Assembly: GCF_018991925.1 (NCBI RefSeq)
Contig: NW_024736071.1
Span: forward strand, 7,733,642 to 7,797,641
Direction of reading: 5' to 3'
Source: Homarus americanus
Lineage: Eukaryota; Arthropoda; Malacostraca; Decapoda; Nephropidae
DNA length: 64,000 bases
Positions 13,089 through 24,770 of this stretch are shown here, one piece after another. The notes beneath the pieces were generated by a model. It had not been told where the DNA came from. It worked only from the letters and a program-made list of their open reading frames with translations, and searched no databases. Within the stretch, counting starts at the first letter, position 1; each line of letters opens with the position of its first letter. Position numbers and translations under genes: made by a program.

Positions 13089-14515
13089 TGTAAGAATCAG
13101 GTGCACAACCACTCACTCAGGAACCAGTTTATATATCTAGAATTTATCTTGCTCCATTAAGCATTATTCAAAAGCTTGTTTTTCTTGTATAGAAGTACAT
13201 ATAGCAGCCATCACCATTACCACAAATGAATATAGCAGTACGAATATCTCTTTCATTTCATTTAGGATAATAATTTCACAATGTTAATATTATTTACTAC
13301 AAGTACCTTTCTCGCTTGCACGTAAAGAAATACTGCATGGCACGCCTGATTAACAGCATGATACAAGATGCATGGTTTTTGTTGTGTTGTTGTAATATTG
13401 ATTAATTTAGCTTATTAATGATAATTTTTTACACACAGTACCCAGAAATAGTATTGACAATGTGTTCTGAGTATCTGATAAGCTTAAGATAAAATATTGT
13501 CTATAAATTTTATGTTGCAGGTTCAATACATATATTTTTCCTTATGTTGCATTTAAGATGGAGATTTTACAGAAGTACAGTATCAAGTAAGATTATGAGT
13601 TAGTAAACAAAGTCAGTGCTATTGATATTTTCAGGTTGTTATTGTTTTACCACAACAGTATTAGTACTCTATAATCAAGAAAGATTATGTCAGGTTAGAA
13701 ACAAATCTCTGAGAAATATGCTTACATAAACAATAATTAAGAATGGGTAGAATATTTAGTATTTTAATAATACAGGTATATTATTAAGGATGATGAGCGC
13801 TTTGGAACTTAGTAGAATAATGGAGTCTACTAGACAGTACCAAAAGGGAGGAACCTTGTGTTTAGGAGTTGGAAGGGCTTTGGAGATATTGTAGTTTTCT
13901 AATGTATGAAGTTTGGATATTTATTGAGGCATTGTAAGTAGATTTTTTTTATTTTTTTTCTTAGAGTTTATTTTTGAAGGAGACGGATCATTACAAAGAT
14001 GGATAAGGAAGTTTCAAATATGATAAAGTTGAGCTCAAGAAAAAAAAGAGCACTCACTTTAAGCTGTACTCTGCTGGACAGTACAGTACATCACTCCTGG
14101 GCTTGGGCCAGAGGATATATTTAGGTAATAATCTAAGCAGACACTTAACCTTTGGTATAAATTTTGAAGTACTAAATGATTCCCATGTACTATATAATAT
14201 GTGGTTTCCTCTGGTTACCCCCACTGTGTTATTATTTTAAGATGATACCATATACAATATTAGCTTCAATGAGGTAAAACAGATGTAGAGTTTCAGCTGA
14301 AAATTTTCAGTATTTTACACCAAAATTAGAGTAATCTCTTGGTTGACAAAGTTTTCCCAATGATTCGAGATGATGCTACGGAAGTGTCTTGTGCTTTAAT
14401 GATTTTTGACAAATGTGTATAGAGAGGTTTGATGATGGGGGAATACATGGTTTAAGAAAAAAATCTTTAGATATACATGAAGGCATGTAAACCCACTTGT
14501 GTACGTCGTAAATTT

Positions 14516-14753
14516 TTAAGTTTCCGTGACCACAACTAAACTCATTTGGGACCACTCACAGGAAGTCTGGTCATCTTTGTTTTGTGGCCAATTTATCCCA
14601 CAAGAATTATACTCTCTTTTTTTTTCTGAATTATACATCAATGGCTTCATTTTTGTTTTGACTACCGTATACGTATACCTGTGTGTAGTTCGAGTTTTTA
14701 AGACCAAATTTTTTGGCAAAAAATTGGGGGTCGACCTCTAAACGGATAATAGT
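14516..14753 (-). mobile_element. Fragment with pogo-like terminus
   Basis: The minus strand from 14,745 downward reads TTTAGAGGTCGACCCCCAAT then a T-rich inner part. This matches another end at 17,143-17,170 (rc TAGTTTATAGGTCGACCC) in the same orientation. Termini with a GGTCGACCC core occur on pogo-like elements (established pattern, from memory). The opposite end was not found. Confidence 0.4.
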
Positions 14754-15117
14754 TTTGTTAGGTTGAAAAATATTTACCAGTAACTGCCAGTAAACAATGG
14801 AAACGACCCACCACCAGCTGTGAGTGTCGGTACAGTTGCCAGGGCAGATCTCTTGCGTCATCATAGCAAGCCAAAAGTAGCCAAATGCATGGTATGGTAG
14901 CACAGGACGATGTAAAACATAAAGTATGCATTTTTAAAAGTTTATTTATAGATACATAAATTTTTTTTCATTAAATTTGAAACATCGATCTTTGTTAATT
15001 AAATTTGAAACAAAAGAAAACTACGATACCGTATTTCTAAATATTTCCATTAAAATATTACATCACAAGTATATTTTACCTTAACTGTGCCTGGATGAAT
15101 ATATTCTCAGAAATAAA

Positions 15118-15316
15118 TATGGAAATGTAATATTTTTGTTGAAATGACGTACGTATTACAGTGGAAAGTGGGATAAAATCGTGACGAAAACAATGACTTT
15201 TGCTTTCTTTCGTTGTTCAAAAGATTTTACCGTAATCGCTTTTCGAATGGTTTTCAGTTAAAAAACTGTTGTATTACAATAATATTCTATCCTAATTCAC
15301 TTGAATAAATACTACA
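15118..15316 (+). repeat. pogo-associated repeat, copy 1
   Basis: Begins GGAAATGTAATATTTTTGTTG and includes GACGTACGTATTACAGTGGA. It recurs inverted at about 16,398-16,588 and directly at about 16,785-16,985. Copies 1 and 2 form a large inverted repeat around the transposase remnant. Confidence 0.75.
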
Positions 15317-15330
15317 ATTTCTTTTCATAA

Positions 15331-15683
15331 ATCTTGTGCACCAACCATGACTCGCCTTAAAATCTCTGATGCCTAATTTCCTTGCTAGATTCAAGGCAAA
15401 GATTTGAATTGATCCTCGGGAAACACCATATCCATTCTGTCAGTTTTCACTGACATACTTTGCCACTTCAACTTCCAACTGTGGCCACTTGTTACACTTT
15501 CCTCTGTTAGCACATTTGTTTTTCGGCATAAGCTTAAGTTGTGCAGAGAGCCTTTTCCAGTCTTTAACATTTTTTTCGGAATCCTTAAATTCCCTTGCTT
15601 GCTGCACAGTTGTTAGTCTGTTCTGCATATTCAATCACTCGGAGCTTGAACTTTGTTGTGAACTTGTTTCTTCTTGAATCCAT
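15331..15683 (-). pseudogene. pogo-like transposase N-terminus (broken)
   Basis: From an ATG at 15,683 the minus strand reads MDSRRNKFTTKFKLRVIEYA, an N-terminal helix-turn-helix of pogo-type transposases. After a one-base shift (near 15,600) comes REFKDSEKNVKDWKRL, then NKWPQLEVEVAKYVSEN, a stop, and finally RKLGIRDFKASHGWCTRFMK, the CENP-B-type second DNA-binding domain (F-K-x-S-x-G-W-C-x-R-F-M). The DDE catalytic domain is missing: sequence changes at about 15,320 to a non-coding repeat. It resembles the pogo branch that includes vertebrate POGK rather than the Tigger branch elsewhere in the window. Confidence 0.75.
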
Positions 15684-16397
15684 GTTGAAGAGAATATGGG
15701 TCAAGCATGTTTACACTAAAGCAAGACACAATTTGAAATATCCACGTAGGCTACTCGTGATGACATAATATGATGTGAGTCAGGTCATCTACACACAGTT
15801 GCCAGTTTAAAGATTTTCCGTTTAAAATTTTAAGTTACCGAGTATTTCTTTTCCCAAATCATTTTACAATACTGTAGGTAAAACAGTTTACTATTATGCA
15901 AACCCCACAGAAAAAAAAAATTAACAAATGGAGACACCAAAAATGTAAAAAAATTGCTGTGTCTGAATTGCAACACTGTTGGTAGGGTCAGGTGGTTCTA
16001 ACGGCATCCTGCCAGTACCTGGTAATCAAATTTATAACAGTGTCTAACCTCAATTACTGTAGTTTATCTGATGTAGGCAATATGAAGTAGAAAATACCAG
16101 TTAAAGTGAGAAATTGGAAGAGAATAAACAAGAAAGATGTCGTTGGGCTATTTTTGTATTTTTAAAAATGAATACTTGTAAATTAAAAGTACCGTAACAT
16201 TGTATTATATACAAACTTGTCATATTTCTGGAAAATAAGAATATACCGGTAAACACAATTTCAACATGCACTAAAATTAAAGGCTGCTTAAGAAGGGCCG
16301 ATGCAAAAACAAAGCCTCCGCGACCAGGGCTCTGCCTTATCAGCTAGACGGTACACGTGTTTTTCGAATCGTTTTCAGTTCAAAAAAATTGTTACAT

Positions 16398-16588
16398 CAC
16401 AAGTGAATTAGGATAGAATATTATTGTAATACAACAGTTTTTTAACTGAAAACCATTCGAAAAGCGATTACGGTAACATCTTTTGATCGAAAGAAAGCGA
16501 AAGTCATTGTTTTCGTCACGATTTTATCCCACTTTCCACTGTAATACGTACGTCATTTCAACAAAAATATTACATTTCCATATTCTCA
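16398..16588 (-). repeat. pogo-associated repeat, copy 2 (inverted)
   Basis: Reverse complement of 15,118-15,316 with few differences, including the palindromic TACGTACGT word. With copy 1 it makes an inverted repeat with a ~1.1-kb loop. Confidence 0.75.
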
Positions 16589-16784
16589 GAAATAAATAGT
16601 AGTTTGCTGAAACGTGATGTATTTCAATGTAAATTAGGATAAACTACATAACGAAAACAATAGACTTTCCTAACCTTCCGATGTTCAAGAGATGTTACTC
16701 GTTTTCTTAATAGTTTTCGGTTAAAATACTGTTATATTAGTGATATTCTTTTCATACTGTGCTTGATATAATACATTCACGGAA

Positions 16785-17175
16785 ATGTAATATTTTTGCT
16801 GAAATGACGTACGTATTACAGTGGAAACTGGGATAAAATCGTGAAGAAAACAATGACTTTGGCTTTCTTTCCTTCAAAAGATGTTACCGTAATCACTTTT
16901 CGAATGGTTTTCAGTTAAAAATTTTTTGTATTTCAATAATATTCCCTCCTAATTGACTTGAATAAATACTTGAATGGAATTATACAATATTTTTCTTGAA
17001 ACTATCTGCGTTTCAGTGTAAAGTGTCGTAATAATAAATGGTAAACAATTTGCCTTCGGCACTTGGTGTTTCAGGCACGGCGAGCCTCAGTTTATAGGAT
17101 GTAGAGTGTTTTTACTGAAGGTTTTGCTGTTCCATTACCCTCAAAAACTTGGGTCGACCTATAAACTAGGTATTA
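16785..17175 (+). repeat. pogo-associated repeat, copy 3, and element end
   Basis: A third, direct copy of the repeat (to about 16,985) followed by a terminus with the GGGTCGACCTATAAAC core near 17,150, the probable 5' end of the minus-strand pogo-like element. Confidence 0.5.
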
Positions 17176-18561
17176 CCACTGCCAAGTTTCGGAAACTACT
17201 TACAGATGACTTAAGCGTATTAGCTTCTCCAACTGTCAGCCAATCAATCAATCACTGGGAAAGTTGATATAAATGATCATTAGGGATAATCAACTCAACT
17301 TTATTTTGGAAGTTGGGTGTTGAAAGGGATAAGGGTTATTTTAGATTTATGTTGTGTTAGGTCACCCTTGAACATTGATGTACAGTTACAATCCTGAAAA
17401 GTTATCTGCAAATCGAAATTCTGTTTACTGTACCATTTTAAATTTTTTCCATTAACTTCCATTATATAATTGTAGATGCGTTCCTATGGGGAATTTTTTT
17501 CCCTAGAACGTTGTGAAATTACTGTTAACCTCTTGTGTACGGGTTCCCCTCTGAGCTGAATTCAATTATCTGGCGTTAGACAAATAAAATTAAAAGTGGC
17601 GTCCTTGTAGTTATGATGAAATATTAAATACTTTATGAATAATTTATACTTAAAATAATCAGTGAAATAAAAGTACTTTACTTACAATAAAGTAGTGATT
17701 AATGTAGGTGGTGGTGCAGTCTTGAAACCGTAGGCCTGTTTTTCCAGTGCGAAGAATTCAGAAGCTTTCAGATTTTAGAGACAATTTTGTATTAATTTGA
17801 AGTTTAACAATCTTTATACAGTGTATATGTACTGTACTACATGTTATTTTTATAGTTTTGCACTGACATACTGTAGATAATTTGTGTAGTTTAGTCATAA
17901 CATACTGTAGGTTATTTATGTAATTTTTATCTTTTTAAACTGTAGTTTATATGTTTCATCAAATATTGGAGATCACTCAGGAACCTAAGCTCTTTTTGCC
18001 ATATTGGTGTCAGATTTGAAAGGGCAAAACTCCTGTTCTGTTAATCAAAACTGATTACTAATTTGTAAATTCTGTGGTAAAGTACATTAATTGTACAGTA
18101 TTTGCATAACTCTTATTTTGACTGAACCAGCAAAATGATCTAAGCAAAAGCTATTAACATGTTGAGAACAGTTCATAAATACTGTACTTCATGTACTAGT
18201 ACAGTTAAGGTAGGAGTAAATGAGTTAGCTAAAGGTTTAGTCACTGTCTTGGATTTACAGGGGTTACCAGTCACCCCTCTACATGGCTGACATAAGAAAA
18301 AGAACAAATAAGAAAATAAAAATGTTGTACGGTAATTGATGCGAAGTGAGTTGGGTGTGTGAAAGATAGGTGGATTGGCTTCACACTCACCACTTGGACA
18401 GATGCACACTGAGTACAGTTATTTTCAGTTTGTTGAGTGTGTTGGATGTACACTAATATAGGTATGGGTTGTGGTATGATTGTAGGTGTTTGATTTGTTC
18501 TGTATGTGAATATGGGATGTTTGTATATGAGTGTAGGGTAAGTACTCTATAACAAAAGAAA
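17176..18561. other. AT-rich DNA without recognisable gene
   Basis: No supported feature. The open frames on the minus strand at 18.2-18.6 kb are low-complexity. Confidence 0.55.
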
Positions 18562-18603
18562 TACAGTACAGTACAGTACAGTACAGTACAGTACAGTACA
18601 GTA
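18562..18603 (+). repeat. (TACAG)n microsatellite at Tigger border
   Basis: About eight TACAG units. The last overlaps the TA target and CAG terminus of the Tigger that follows. Confidence 0.9.
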
Positions 18604-18908
18604 AAGCCTCCGATAACAACGGTTCGACCAACTTTTCATATTTAAGACCCTAGTTAATTTAGGACCCAATTCAATTTACGTCCTTATTTCATTCGTATTT
18701 ACGACCAAAATATAATACAAATAAAATAAAATTACATTTTCATATAAATAATAACTAAATCCCTTTATGTATTCTAAAAAAAAAAAAATTAGTGTAAAAA
18801 AATGAAGAGCACCTTGAGCAAAGAAGCTGCCTGTTTTCACGCACCTGAACAGGAACAAGAGAAAAAATTTCTCAGGTTTCTTACAGCATTTTTGCATCCC
18901 TGTTCAAC

Positions 18909-19040
18909 ATGAGCAAGAGAGCAAGTGATGGTAGTGTTGTATTAAAAGCTAATAGAAAGTGTTTAAGCTTAGCCGCAAAACTAGATGTGTTAAAACGATA
19001 TGAAAAAGGTGAGAGGTCTGTGGATATTATATGGAGCAAG
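18909..19040 (+). pseudogene. Tigger transposase N-terminal remnant
   Basis: From the ATG at 18,909 the frame reads MSKRASDGSVVLKANRKCLS followed by LAAKLDVLKRYEKGERSVDI. This is the CENP-B N-terminal helix-turn-helix that opens Tigger transposases (basic, Ser-rich start, then L-x-x-K-L-x-V-L-x-R-Y-E-x-G). Homology ends after about 40 residues and a stop follows. No DDE domain remains before the tandem repeats begin. Confidence 0.75.
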
Positions 19041-19479
19041 CAATGAACATATTTTCTGAAGTGGATCCATTAACAGAACAAAGCATTAAGATTTAAATGA
19101 ATGCAAATGACCTCTACATAAAGATGTATACTGTAATGAGAAAAGAAAGCAGCTGTGCAAGGTTCTTTCAACAGCTTTATTATTTGAAGACCTAAACCAT
19201 CAAATTCAGCATCATAAGCAGCTTCAACATCAACTTCAGGTTCAGTAACAGTTTCAGCAACAGCTTTATGGAAAGCTACAGCTTCAGCCAGAGTTGAACT
19301 TGATGACTTCGTCGTCTGAGTAAAAACTCGCACAATATTCATTGGCTGTCCATATGTTTTAGACTTTACCACCATTGGTGAGTAAAATTTTTGTTTTACA
19401 TTCGTAAATATTATTTAAAACATATATGAACAGTAAATAAGTGTTGCTTTAATATTCATATGTAGAAAAATGACGATAT

Positions 19480-20500
19480 GTTTTCACATGTACGCACTTA
19501 CTGTTCATACATTGGCGTCCCCAATCATCTTGCTTTATTTCCTTACCATTAGTGGTTTGCTACTTCTAGTGTTCCACTTATTAAATATCATTACTTAAAA
19601 TAAACATACAGGTATTCATTTTTTTTTTTACATTAAGTTCACTACAGCTACAACCAGGGTCTTATTTTCTTCAGTGGAACCATCATCACTCACGAAAACA
19701 ATGCCGTCTTGTCTCCTCGTGTGTTTTAATATTCGACGTATTATTAATGAATTGCATTGTTCATTTCATATATATAAACATTAATTCAATCAAATACATA
19801 TTCAGTAACAAACAAAAATGAATCTTTTGTACATATTCTTAAGATAAATGACTATATTTCCTTGAGTGCGCACATATACTGTACATTGGCGTTCCACTAT
19901 CAGTCTCACTTTTTCTATAATATCAGTGGTTACTTCTACTGTACATTGAATAACATTAATTAAAACATACATATTTTTTACATTAATTCTAATACAACAA
20001 CAACCAGGGTCTTATTTTCTTCAATTTAAGGTGGATAACTGACATTATGGGTGTAAACACTGACAACAATGCCGTCTCTTATCGTCTTGTGTGTTTTAAT
20101 ATTCTACGTATTAATAATGAATTGTATTGTTCATTTCGCATATATAAAGATTAATTCAATCAAATAGATATTCAGTAATAAACAATAATGAATCTTTTGT
20201 ACATATTCTTAAAAAGATAAATGATGCGGTATCCTTAAATGCGTACGTATATGTTATCCATCTCTTTTTTTTTTTTTTTTGCCATTAGTGGTTAGCTACT
20301 TATATTGTTCCATTTATTAACATTAAATAACGTTACTTAAAACATATATATTCATTTTTTTACATTAATTTTACTACAGCTACAACCAGGGTCTTATTTT
20401 CTTTATTTTCTCGTGTAGAACTATCGTCCCGGACTCCCTGCTGTAAACACAAACGAAAACAATGGCGTCCCATCTCCTCTTGTGTGACCATATTATTATT
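19480..20500 (+). repeat. ~360-bp tandem repeat, about three copies
   Basis: The phrase ACAACCAGGGTCTTATTTTCTT recurs near 19,650, 20,000 and 20,380, each time next to a CAATGCCGTC/CAATGGCGTC block and a GAATCTTTTGTACATATTC block. Copies are diverged and of unequal length (350-380 bp). Confidence 0.75.
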
Positions 20501-20548
20501 CATTTATATTGTATAAGGTGCATTCAGAAACATTATTTAAAAAATATA

Positions 20549-21166
20549 CGGTAATACCCCGCTTTATGCGGTTTCACTTTCCGCGATTTCGCATTTATGC
20601 TGTACCTCGCCAGAACCGGACTTTCACTTTACGCGGTGCATCTACTCATATACGCGGGAAGCGGCGCGGGCAGGATGCGCACAAGGTTGCCCAGTCATCA
20701 AAACATTACCGAGTTCTTCACCCGCCACCCACCACAGCCGGCCCAAGTCAGTGATAGTGAGGATATGGACTTATATGGGCTTCGAGGGGTTTGACAAAGA
20801 GGCCCTGCAAGCCTATGTGGTGGATAGTGATACAAGTGATACAGGTGAGGGCCAATAATCTGCCCTCTGCCTCGGAACCAACCCCCCATCCCTGTGTGCC
20901 CAGCCATCTTTTCTACTAATGTAAGTGTTAAAAAAACTAATATTATTGATATTTCTCTTAATTATTAATTGTGTGTGCATACCATCATAAAATTAAGATG
21001 TAATTTTTACTACAACGTAGGTATTGTGTCTGAAAAAGTGGAGTTTGGGGGTCGGGCCAGTCTCTATTGGAATTAATCCCATATGTTCTGTTGTTCACTT
21101 TACGCGGTTTTCACTTTCCGCGGTACCCCATGGGTTCAATTGACTGCTTAAATTGGGGTACTACTG
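20549..21166 (+). mobile_element. Tigger deletion derivative (nested)
   Basis: The left end CGGTAATACCCCGCTTTATG follows TA; the right end GGGGTACTACTG precedes TA. Only the transposase C-terminus survives (20,697-20,860): NITEFFTRHPPQPAQVSDSED then an acidic tail, closely matching the C-termini of the 24.8-kb and 43-kb transposases. It sits inside the larger Tigger at 18,599-21,364. A near-twin lies inverted at 45,691-46,317. Confidence 0.85.
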
Positions 21167-21366
21167 TAGTTTGTAATTTTCATTAATTGTATTTTTGGGG
21201 GATGGGGCAAAAAGCCACACAAAAGATATGAAAAGGTCACACTTGGGAATACATCTCATTATTATTGCTTTAATTTAATGGTAATTAATGATTCGCTATA
21301 CGATGATTCACCTTACACTGCAATATTGGAGGACACATTACCGTCGTTATTCGAGGCTTTACTGTA

Positions 21367-22033
21367 CAGTGATATTTCCGTTAGGCGGAACAATTGGTGC
21401 AGAGCACTTCTGGGAATGAGAGATTTCCGGGTAACGAGACGACTCTCAAAGCCGGAAAAAATCCCGTATCCCCAGAATTTTACGAGTAATGGAAAAATGT
21501 TCTTGGAAGTTCCAGAATTATGTATTATTTCATCTCTCAAGCCGAAAAAAATCCCTCTTCCCCGGAATTTTCCCGGTAACGGAAAAATTTTCTCGGAAGT
21601 TCCAGAATTATGTATTAGTTCATCTCTCAAGCCGGAAAAAATCCCTCGTCCCCAGAATTTTCCGGGTAGCGAAAGAATTTTTTCAGAAGTTCCAGAAATT
21701 GCGCATTAGGCTATGTTATCTCTCGAACCCGTAAAAATATCCCCCATCCCTGGAATTTTTCGGGTACCGGAAAATTTTTTAAAAAATTTATGCAAAATGC
21801 GCCTGATTTTCATCTCCCAAACCTAGAAAATAAATCTCCCATCCCTGGAATTTTCCAGGTACTGGGGAAATTTTCTCAGAATTTTCCAGAAAATGTGCCC
21901 CTTGAAAAATCTTTCCCAAAGCCAGAATTTTCCGGAAAATACCAACGTTGGAAATGATTTTCCGAGAAAATTTCAATTCCGGCTATCGGAGAGTTCCGGG
22001 TTTGAGGGATTCCGGTTAACAGAGATATTACTT
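21367..22033. mobile_element. MITE built of ~90-bp repeats
   Basis: Starts directly after the TA that also ends the previous Tigger. The left end CAGTGATATTTCCGTTAGGC mirrors the right-end sequence CCGGTTAACAGAGATATTAC. The interior is about five diverging copies of a ~90-bp unit beginning TCTCAAGCCGGAAAAAATCCC (near 21,444, 21,535, 21,625, 21,720 and 21,812). Because 90 is divisible by three, a 143-residue frame stays open (21,278-21,709); it is a repeat artefact. A relative is at 36,478. Confidence 0.7.
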
Positions 22034-22512
22034 AGTGTTGATTAAGAAAAAGAAAATTGATAGTTTTTATACAAAATTCAAGAGAGGTTAAGATTTGATA
22101 GTACAACTCAACCCAGTTTAATTGACTAGTACTTGTACTGGTCTCTTTTACACACACACACACAGACAGTAAATCCATCAGAATTTTTCCTTGATGGAAT
22201 TTGTAGATTATGACCCAGAATTTGGTTTCTGGCATGAAAATTGGAGCTAACAGTAATAGGGTAAGTTTTCAACACAGCAACTTTTCAACAAAAAATTCTG
22301 TACAGAACAAAAGATTTGCCGAGTTAAAAAGTTTTTCCTTGTGATTTTTTCTTGCACATACTGTACTGTATTTCATATTGTATTTACTAAAGTCTTTTCA
22401 TGTCAGCATGCACACACATTGTTGTACAGTCAACTCAGCTTGTTTCAACACAGCAACTTGCCTTGTTTGGACTACAGTATGTTACCTTGGTTTTCACACC
22501 TGTTGTATTCAC

Positions 22513-22850
22513 GACTGGGTAGACCCTGCTGCCATATGGCATCACGAAAATTGTGACCAAGTCTCAAGCCTTATTTGCACACAATTGCAGGGTCTCGGTT
22601 GTTTCGCTTACTATTGACAACACAACATACCTGTACCTAATATATATCATTTCTCACACTTGATTTATTTTTTTTCATTCTTGTATTTATTTATGGTTAT
22701 TATTATTATTACTTTTATTTTTATGATACTTTAATTTTTATTTTATCTTTATTAATTTTTAGTCATTATTATTATTTTATTTTTGCCCCCCAGGTCCTGA
22801 TGTGGTTCAGTGACTTGTGCCTGGGTGGGCTAATCCTCCAAAAAAAAAAG
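22513..22850 (+). repeat. A-tailed dispersed repeat, copy 1
   Basis: Begins GGGTAGACCCTGCTGCCATAT, passes through a TTATTATT-rich middle, and ends GGTGGGCTAATCCTCC plus a poly(A). A second copy is at 58,406-58,825. The A-tail suggests a retroposon; no Pol III box was identified. Confidence 0.65.
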
Positions 22851-22854
22851 AATA

Positions 22855-23502
22855 CAGTGAGTTCTAGTTTAACGTTGCCTTCCAACAATGTTGTTTCGTT
22901 ATAACGTTGCTACTCTTTAGATACCCATGATTCTGACAACGTCCTGACCGATTCGTTATAACGTCGTCATAGAATACTTTGTATGGCACCTCACCCTCTC
23001 TCATCTTGGTGCGTTAAGCTCTCTCGCGGAGCGTCACAGCATCCCCAAGCGTCCCCAGTCTTTGTTAGGCTTCCACAGCGTACGTGCGTGCTTAAGTGTT
23101 TTTGCTATAAATACTGTACTGTAACCATTTGAAATGGCTTCCAAGTGCCCATCAAGTGTTAGTGATGCTAGTGTTGTGAAGAAGCAATGCAAAACCATTA
23201 GCCTTGCTATGAAAACAGAAGTTTTAAACCCGGCACACACTTGCTCCACCTCTGCCCATCAGTGAGTACAATACAAAATGATTTAGTTTATTTATCTTTT
23301 TGGATGTATAATATATATTTTCTATAAAAATTCCATTGAATTTATGTATATGTAATGTATTGTATGGGGCAAAGGGAGGTTGGGGAACATAACTAGCGTA
23401 TTTTATCTATTTCTTATGGGGAAAATTTATTTCGTTAACGTTGTTTTCGTAAACGTTGTGTTTTTCAAGAACATAATCACTACGTTAAGTGAGGACTTAC
23501 TG
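22855..23502 (+). mobile_element. Short Tigger-type element
   Basis: The left end CAGTGAGTTCTAGTTTAACG follows TA (22,853). The right end GTTAAGTGAGGACTTACTG precedes TA (23,503). The 648-bp unit retains only the transposase N-terminus and the AACGTTG-rich ends. The same family, longer, is at 56,765-58,964. Confidence 0.8.
23134..23226 (+). pseudogene. Tigger transposase N-terminal remnant
   Basis: From the ATG at 23,134 the frame reads MASKCPSSVSDASVVKKQCK then TISLAMKTEVLN. This matches the start of Tigger/CENP-B-type proteins (S-x-x-x-K-K-Q-x-K-x-I-S-L-x-x-K-x-E-V). Homology then ends abruptly, so the rest of the helix-turn-helix and the DDE domain are deleted. Confidence 0.7.
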
Positions 23503-24039
23503 TACATAAATAGATAAATAAATAAATAAATAAGATAGGCTCCAATTCCATATTGGATCCTGAATAATTACTGTACAATACTGTAGTTTGTTATTGACTA
23601 GAGTATAATTTCTTCATGTACAATATGTACTTAATTGTATTTTATTATAATTTTTTATTAAGTATAAACATTTAGATTTGTAAATTTAATTTTATTTTTT
23701 TATTGAGAAATAATTTTTCTGTATAAAAAAGCCATTTTTTTCTAAAAAACAGTTTTTGTAATATGACCCAGAATGCGACGCTTAGCTTTTAACCAAGGTA
23801 TGTTAATGCCTAGTAGCAATAACTTGCCAGGCCAACATACAGGCAATTAAAACATCTAATACAGTATTACCCTGCTTTATGCGGTTTTTTTTTTACGCGT
23901 TTCCACGTTTACGCGGTACCCTGCCAGACCCGGAATGCTCACTTTACGCGGTGAATGCACTCTTTTACGTGGAGAGCGGCTGGCGGTCATCTCGCACCAC
24001 GCCATTTTTGGATTCAAACCTCCCGCCATCTCTCCCGCC

Positions 24040-24361
24040 CAGGGCCGGATTTAGACCTGTGGAGGCCCATGGGTATCCTCTTTGTGGAGGCCCCCCTCAT
24101 TATAACTACCCAAGAGGGTGGGGTGGTGAGTGAAGCGAGCCTAAACATTTCGGAGTTCTGGGGGGGCGCTGTAAGGCCCCCGGGAAAATTTTGAAATTTG
24201 AACACTTCGTTGAAGAATTTTGAAGCCATATGCAGTTATATTGAGGAAATTAGAACATTGAGAAATTTTTAATTAACTGTATACTTATTGATAGTGTACA
24301 AATTCCCAAAAAACACACACCCACCCACCCACCCACCCACCCACCCACCCACCCACCCACC

Positions 24362-24411
<50 letters not shown>

Positions 24412-24517
24412 AGTGAGACATGACTGGAGTCATTCATGTGGTTTCAAGTTGACCAGCCCTGATGTGTGGAGGCCCCTGGGCAGCTGCCCACTTTGCCCAC
24501 TCCTGAATCCGGCCCTG
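24040..24517. mobile_element. hAT MITE, copy 1
   Basis: Inverted ends CAGGGCCGGATTTAG / CTGAATCCGGCCCTG, flanked by the perfect 8-bp repeat CTCCCGCC (24,032-24,039 and 24,518-24,525). An 8-bp TSD is diagnostic of the hAT superfamily. The interior holds (CCCA)n and (CA)n tracts. A sister copy is at 57,951-58,355. Confidence 0.93.
24313..24408 (+). repeat. (CCCA)n then (CA)n microsatellite
   Basis: About 60 bp of CCCA/ACCC tetranucleotides followed by about 36 bp of CA. The sister hAT MITE has only a short CA tract here, so the CCCA array expanded in this copy. Confidence 0.95.
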
Positions 24518-24770
24518 CTCCCGCCATGTTGGGGAAGCGGCGCGAGTAGGTTGCGCAGTGTATGTCTTTGTTGCGTTATCGGTGACGTCATGTAACGTAT
24601 CGGACTGTGATTGGGCCAAGCATCCTTACCTCCCTCCCCCGCCAGCTGTTATTGGTTTAATGTAATATGACGTGCCCCGCCGCGGGAACGTTGAAGCCCG
24701 TTGACCTACCCGCGTCAGTTACACCCCTCCCGGCTACACCGTGTATATCGGTATCTATTGTTCCATAAGA

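Larger units (their letters stand above)
18599..21364 (+). mobile_element. Tigger-type element with tandem repeats and a nested element
   Basis: The left end CAGTAAAGCCTCCGATAACA (18,599) matches the right end, reverse-complemented CAGTAAAGCCTCGAATAACG (21,341-21,364). TA flanks both sides (18,597-18,598 and 21,365-21,366). It keeps a transposase N-terminus at 18,909, has ~360-bp tandem repeats in place of most of the gene, and carries a second Tigger derivative at 20,549-21,166. It is therefore non-autonomous. Confidence 0.85.

Noticed and set aside
19070..19375. 101-residue minus-strand frame rich in Ala/Val/Glu
   Set aside because: It lies in decayed Tigger sequence and is made of a degenerate CAGCTTCA-type repeat; no domain.
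21278..21709. 143-residue open frame with repeated motifs
   Set aside because: The frame stays open only because the MITE unit is ~90 bp; there is no start context, domain or homology.
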